Part shown: piece by piece, positions 7,433 to 9,653 of the stretch
Numbering within the stretch: position 1 is the first letter of the stretch
Layout: each line of letters begins with the position of its first letter
Origin: Campylobacterales bacterium
Lineage (GTDB): Bacteria > Campylobacterota > Campylobacteria > Campylobacterales > QNZT01
Length of the DNA: 9,653 nucleotides
Assembly (NCBI GenBank): GCA_027056215.1
Contig: JALULO010000155.1
Span: 1 to 9,653, forward strand
Direction of reading: 5' to 3'
Translations under genes and position numbers: made by a program
Notes under the pieces: model-generated
The model's input: only the letters and a program-made list of their open reading frames with translations
What the model was told of the DNA's origin: nothing
The model's database searches: none

Positions 7433-7744
7433 TTACGCGTTAATAGGTGGTTTTAAGAAGTTTTTGTGTGAGTTGTATTTGTGTTGTTTGATTTCTGTAG
7501 AGGGTCTTGTTGTAAAATGTTCATGCACAATTGAGATATCCGTCTCAGGTAAAATAAAAGCGATATGGAATAAATGATGTATATTGCAAATGTCATCTGC
7601 TTCGATATTATTATTATCATGAAATTCATGAACATATTCACCTACCTGACACGGATGTGTGTCTAATGCTTCTATCACATAGGCATGCGAAATATTGAAA
7701 TTTATTGAAAAAAGTAAAAAAAGCGTGAGTAATCTATTTTTCAT
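7433..7744 (-). CDS. Small His-rich exported protein, putative periplasmic metal binder heading the efflux operon
   Basis: I do not recognise a named family. The 103-residue product has a clear Sec signal peptide (MKNRLLTLFLLFSINFNISHA). The mature part of about 82 residues contains ten histidines and two cysteines, concentrated in THPCQ, VHEFHD, CNIHHLFHIAF and IVHEHF. This composition and its place directly upstream of an RND metal exporter suggest a periplasmic metal chaperone, sensor or buffer. This role resembles the small CzcI/CzcE-type proteins of other metal operons, but no homology is claimed. It is transcribed in the same direction as the exporter, 73 bp before the DUF302 gene. No Shine-Dalgarno precedes the ATG at 7744, and the predicted -10 is only 6 nt away, so translation may be leaderless. 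Confidence 0.72.
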   Translation of the reverse strand: MKNRLLTLFLLFSINFNISHAYVIEALDTHPCQVGEYVHEFHDNNNIEADDICNIHHLFHIAFILPETDISIVHEHFTTRPSTEIKQHKYNSHKNFLKPPINA

Positions 7745-7750
7745 GTGGCT

Positions 7751-7778
7751 ATTGTATCATACTATCACGGTAAATCAA
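7751..7778 (-). promoter_or_regulatory. Possible promoter of the metal-efflux operon, -35 inside the mobile element
   Basis: On the minus strand TTGATT (7778-7773) and TACAAT (7756-7751) are 16 bp apart, with transcription expected close to the ATG at 7744. The -35 box lies within the terminal inverted repeat of element copy 2 and the -10 box just outside its target duplication. An overlapping TATGAT (7761-7756) is an alternative -10 without a suitable -35. The spacing leaves almost no leader, which lowers confidence. Confidence 0.35.
7757..7765. repeat. Left target-site duplication of element copy 2
   Basis: TCATACTAT immediately precedes the CACGG end and is repeated exactly, in the same orientation, at 7931-7939 immediately after the CCGTG end. 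Confidence 0.85.
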
Positions 7779-7930
7779 AATTAATACCAATCCCCATTAA
7801 TAATCATAAGTTTTCTATATCGTCATTCCGTACTTGATACGGAATCTAGCTGATATTTACTAGAAATTAGACTCCCAGTCAAGCTGAGAGTGACGAAGCT
7901 ATCTATTTTTCTTAATTTTGATTTACCGTG
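7766..7930. mobile_element. MITE-like palindromic element, copy 2 (CACGG...CCGTG), 165 bp
   Basis: The ends are a perfect 19-bp inverted repeat, CACGGTAAATCAAAATTAA (7766-7784) and its complement (7912-7930), flanked by a perfect 9-bp direct repeat. It shares with copy 1 the CACGG end, a similar following stretch (R-A-T-C/T rich), and the inverted doublet of 27-nt hairpin modules at its centre (7822-7894), but the terminal repeats themselves differ in sequence. There is no coding capacity. It occupies most of the 288-bp gap between the divergent His-rich gene and the DUF1186-like gene; the remainder of that gap holds only the two short promoter regions. Confidence 0.85.
7822..7894. repeat. 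Inverted doublet of 27-nt REP-like hairpin modules (copy 2)
   Basis: Module A (7822-7848) reads GTCA, TTCCGTA, CTTGA, TACGGAA, TCTA. Module B (7868-7894, minus strand) reads GTCA, CTCTCAG, CTTGA, CTGGGAG, TCTA, with one G-T wobble in the stem. The two stems share only two of seven positions, so the modules cannot pair well with each other, yet each folds on itself. The spacer between the modules is 19 nt. Confidence 0.85.
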
Positions 7931-7939
7931 TCATACTAT
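7931..7939. repeat. Right target-site duplication of element copy 2
   Basis: TCATACTAT, identical to 7757-7765, directly after the CCGTG end. Confidence 0.85.
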
Positions 7940-7961
7940 AAATAACAAATTTAGTTTATGC

Positions 7962-7967
7962 TAAAAT
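7962..7967 (+). promoter_or_regulatory. Possible -10 element for the DUF1186-like gene
   Basis: TTATGCTAAAATTAG contains TAAAAT with no recognisable -35 at the proper distance. Promoters without a clear -35 are common in Campylobacterota. The 5' leader to the ATG at 8033 would be about 60 nt. Weak evidence. Confidence 0.25.
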
Positions 7968-8032
7968 TAGTAAATAAAAATCACTTGTCTGATTTGGAAT
8001 TGGTTTTTAAGGACTGATATAAAGGGAGAAAA

Positions 8033-8890
8033 ATGTCACTAAAAGAGTTACGAAAAATAGCAGAAAAATATGATGGACGAGTAGCAAAACTACTTTCACT
8101 TGGAAGAGATGGATTGACAAAAAGTAAAAGAATCTCTTATGTAAAAAAGTTTGGATTAAACAAAGAGGATGTGCCACAACTCCTTACACTTGCACAAGAT
8201 ATGGATATTTACAGATATGATTACTGTGATACAGCAGAAGATGAGGGTTTAGAGTTTTTTGGTGTTGTTCATGCTTGGTATGTACTGAGTGAACTTGCAG
8301 TACCTGAATTTAAAGAGATACTCATAGAGATGGTAGAGGATGGCGATGATGATGAGTATGATGATTGGATTTTAGATGATTTTGTAGAGCTTATTGTACC
8401 TTATCGTAAAGATATGTATGACTATTTTAAAGAAGGTGCGTTAAAGGAAACAAATAGTACATGGACTCGCTTAAGTTATATAGATACTATTATAGAGATG
8501 CTAAAAGCAGATGAGGTCTCACTCCAAGAGGTGAAAGAACTAATAGTTGAAATGCTGAGTCATGGAGAAAATGATATAGTTAATGCAAGTACAATGGGAA
8601 TATCTATTGATTATAAACTCACAGAGCATCATGAGCTTATAAAAGAGTGTTATGCTAGAGATGCGATAGATTTGATGTATATTGGTGATTTAGAATATGT
8701 TGAGATAAAAATGGGGTTAAGAGAAGAGAGAGAAACAGACAAAGAACCAACGATGTTGCAAGAACTCCTTCTTGGTTTAGATGATGATGAAGAGAGTACT
8801 TTTGTTCGAGAGAGTCCAAAAGTAGGCAGAAATGACCCTTGCCCATGTGGGAGTGGTAAAAAATATAAGAAATGTTGCTTAAAGAAATAA
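8033..8890 (+). CDS. DUF1186-like helical-repeat protein with C-terminal SEC-C zinc motif
   Basis: A 285-residue, strongly acidic, cytoplasmic protein without signal peptide. Residues about 55-225 are amphipathic helices resembling HEAT/DUF1186 units (HAWYVLSELAVPEFKEILIEM, then an Asp-rich turn and WILDDFVELIVPYRKDMYDYF). An acidic linker is followed by a complete SEC-C motif: VGRNDPCPCGSGKKYKKCC at 264-282, with C270, C272, C281 and C282 as zinc ligands. SEC-C is the zinc tail first known from SecA and is used as a protein- or ribosome-contact module in many otherwise unrelated proteins. The DUF1186 call is a resemblance, the SEC-C call is firm. GGGAG lies 4 nt before the ATG. The stop shares a base with the fic ATG (TAATG), so the two are likely coupled. 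Confidence 0.85.
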   Translation: MSLKELRKIAEKYDGRVAKLLSLGRDGLTKSKRISYVKKFGLNKEDVPQLLTLAQDMDIYRYDYCDTAEDEGLEFFGVVHAWYVLSELAVPEFKEILIEMVEDGDDDEYDDWILDDFVELIVPYRKDMYDYFKEGALKETNSTWTRLSYIDTIIEMLKADEVSLQEVKELIVEMLSHGENDIVNASTMGISIDYKLTEHHELIKECYARDAIDLMYIGDLEYVEIKMGLREERETDKEPTMLQELLLGLDDDEESTFVRESPKVGRNDPCPCGSGKKYKKCCLKK

Positions 8891-9532
8891 TGAGTTATCA
8901 ACCCCCCCCCCTTATTCAATTTCATCTAAAATACTTGCACAAGTAAGTGAAATATCGGAGTTAATCTCTGATATAAAACACATAGAAGCAAAGAAGATTA
9001 CACCTAAGCTTCGTAAGAAAATCTGGTTCGCTCGATTACTGGATCTTTGCAGATTGAGGGTAACAGCTTTACTGAAGAGAAAGTTACTGCCCTGCTAGAT
9101 GGTAAGAAAGTATTAGGATCGCTAAAAGAAGTTGAAGAGGTACGAGGTGCTATTAAAGCCTATGAGAAGATGGGTAGTTATAATTACACAAAGCTTGCTG
9201 ATTTACTACAATCTCATAAACTGATGATGGATACTTTACTGACAAATGCAGGTGAGTTTCGTGCTGGAAATGTTGGAGTATATGACAAAGATGGTGTGAA
9301 TCATGTTGCTCCGCCTCCTTCTCAGGTGCATGGTTTGATGGTAGATTTATTTGATTGGCTTGGCAAGACAAAAGAGCATCCTCTTGTAGTGAGTTCTATC
9401 TTTCACTATGAGTTTGAGTTTATACATCCATTTAGTGATGGAAATGGTCGTGTAGGCAGGTTATGGCAGAGTGTGATACTCATTGCATACAAAGAGCTGT
9501 TTTCATATATACCGATAGAGAGTATCGTTTGT
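8890..9532 (+). pseudogene. Fic-family protein gene, disrupted by two frameshifts and an insertion-sequence end
   Basis: Fic enzymes transfer AMP (or related groups) from a nucleotide to target-protein hydroxyls. The ATG at 8890 starts MSYQPPP, but with the C10 tract (8902-8911) the frame ends at TAA 8944. Shifting by one base restores YSISSKILAQVSEISELISDI...PKLRKK up to 9020, a typical Fic N-terminus. A second one-base slip at the A-run 9018-9021 joins it to LVRSITGSLQIEGNSF and the rest. That part contains the inhibitory-helix motif SLQIEGN (S-x3-E-G) and the catalytic HPFSDGNGRVGRLW (H-x-F-x-D-G-N-G-R-x2-R). After YIPIESIV (9529) homology stops and an insertion-sequence end begins; the last residues CCF are from the element. 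Roughly the C-terminal third expected of such proteins is missing. A downstream product from a TTG at 9047 is conceivable but has no ribosome site. Confidence 0.85.
8902..8911 (+). repeat. C10 homopolymer tract at codons 5-8 of the fic gene
   Basis: Ten consecutive C lie 12 bases after the fic ATG, by far the longest G/C run in this AT-rich window. With ten C the frame closes after 18 codons; 8 or 11 C would put the ATG in frame with the Fic N-terminus. Tracts of this kind mediate slipped-strand phase variation in Campylobacter and relatives. Confidence 0.85.
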
Positions 9533-9653
9533 TGTTTTTGACGAATTTTGACCCACTTTTTTGATGAAAAGTGACCCACCTGAAGTAGGATAAAATCATA
9601 ACATAATTTTATATATTTTCATCTTCTGGTATTGGAATTTCACTTACTTGTTC
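9533..9653. mobile_element. End of an insertion sequence, possibly IS21-like (continues past the right edge)
   Basis: The fic reading frame is cut at about 9530-9535 by TGTTTTTGACGAATTTTGACC, followed by CACTTTTTTGATGAAAAGTG and ACCCACC. TGACCCAC occurs twice (about 9549-9556 and 9573-9580), and ACTTTT-N6-AAAAGT forms a small inverted repeat. A TG start and repeated TGACCCAC-type subterminal sites remind me of IS21-family ends, but this is recall, not a search. A minus-strand reading frame enters from the right edge and stops at 9609. The exact boundary (9530 or 9533) is uncertain. Confidence 0.6.
9609..9653 (-). CDS. C-terminal tail of a gene inside the insertion sequence (probable transposition protein)
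   Basis: Only one minus-strand frame stays open from the right edge: EQVSEIPIPEDENI followed by TAA at 9611-9609. The other two frames stop at once. The position about 75 bp from the element end fits the last gene of an insertion sequence, such as an IstB-type ATPase. Fourteen residues are too few to identify the family. Confidence 0.4.
   Translation of the reverse strand, partial: EQVSEIPIPEDENI

Noticed and set aside
7314..7577. Plus-strand open frame of 87 codons across the His-rich/DUF302 gap
   Set aside because: Antisense to two better-supported genes; no family features. The minus-strand frame has a signal peptide and patterned His/Cys.
7822..7894. CRISPR-like repeat array
   Set aside because: Only two modules, in inverted orientation and with differing stems; no direct repeats with regular spacers.
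1515..7939. Efflux cluster as a composite transposon bounded by the two elements
   Set aside because: Each element has its own flanking direct repeats, and the two flanks differ from each other, so they look like separate insertions and not ends of one mobile unit.
9047..9541. Intact short Fic protein starting at TTG 9047
   Set aside because: The residues before it (LVRSITGS) are clearly part of the same Fic domain and there is no ribosome site; the C-terminus is cut by the insertion sequence.

Overview
The window is AT-rich DNA from a bacterium most likely in the Campylobacterota (Sulfurimonas/Sulfurovum-like). This rests on overall gene style, lysine/isoleucine-rich proteins, tight ATGA/TAATG gene overlaps and the local gene set. 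It is an inference, since no rRNA or other diagnostic marker is present.

Left part (1-1453, all minus strand): a compact operon read right to left. It holds rsmG (16S rRNA m7G527 methyltransferase), a small membrane-anchored zinc-ribbon protein, an unrecognised 130-residue protein, and the N-terminal part of an NlpC/P60-type lipoprotein that runs off the left edge. A good sigma70-type promoter lies just upstream of rsmG.

Middle part (1678-7744, all minus strand): a five-gene metal-efflux cluster. In transcription order it is a His-rich exported small protein, a DUF302 protein, a TolC/CzcC-type outer-membrane factor, a periplasmic adaptor (membrane fusion protein) and a 1021-residue heavy-metal RND pump. 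The last three form a complete tripartite exporter spanning both membranes. Sequence details favour divalent cations over Cu+/Ag+. No regulator is encoded in the window.

Right part (8033-9653): a plus-strand gene for a helical protein ending in a SEC-C zinc motif (DUF1186-like), followed with a TAATG overlap by a Fic-family (AMP-transferase-type) gene. That fic gene is broken three times: by a C10 homopolymer right after the start, by a one-base slip at an A-run, and by an insertion-sequence end that cuts off its C-terminus.

The most unusual signal is outside the genes. Two small non-coding elements (1525-1645 and 7766-7930) bracket the metal-efflux cluster. Each starts CACGG, ends CCGTG, has locus-specific terminal inverted repeats, and is flanked by 9-10 bp direct repeats as if it had transposed. 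Each carries an inverted pair of 27-nt modules of the form GTCA-stem7-CTTGA-stem7-TCTA. The four modules have identical loop and edges but different, internally compensated stems, a REP/REPIN-like doublet nested inside a MITE-like element. Both elements touch predicted promoters.
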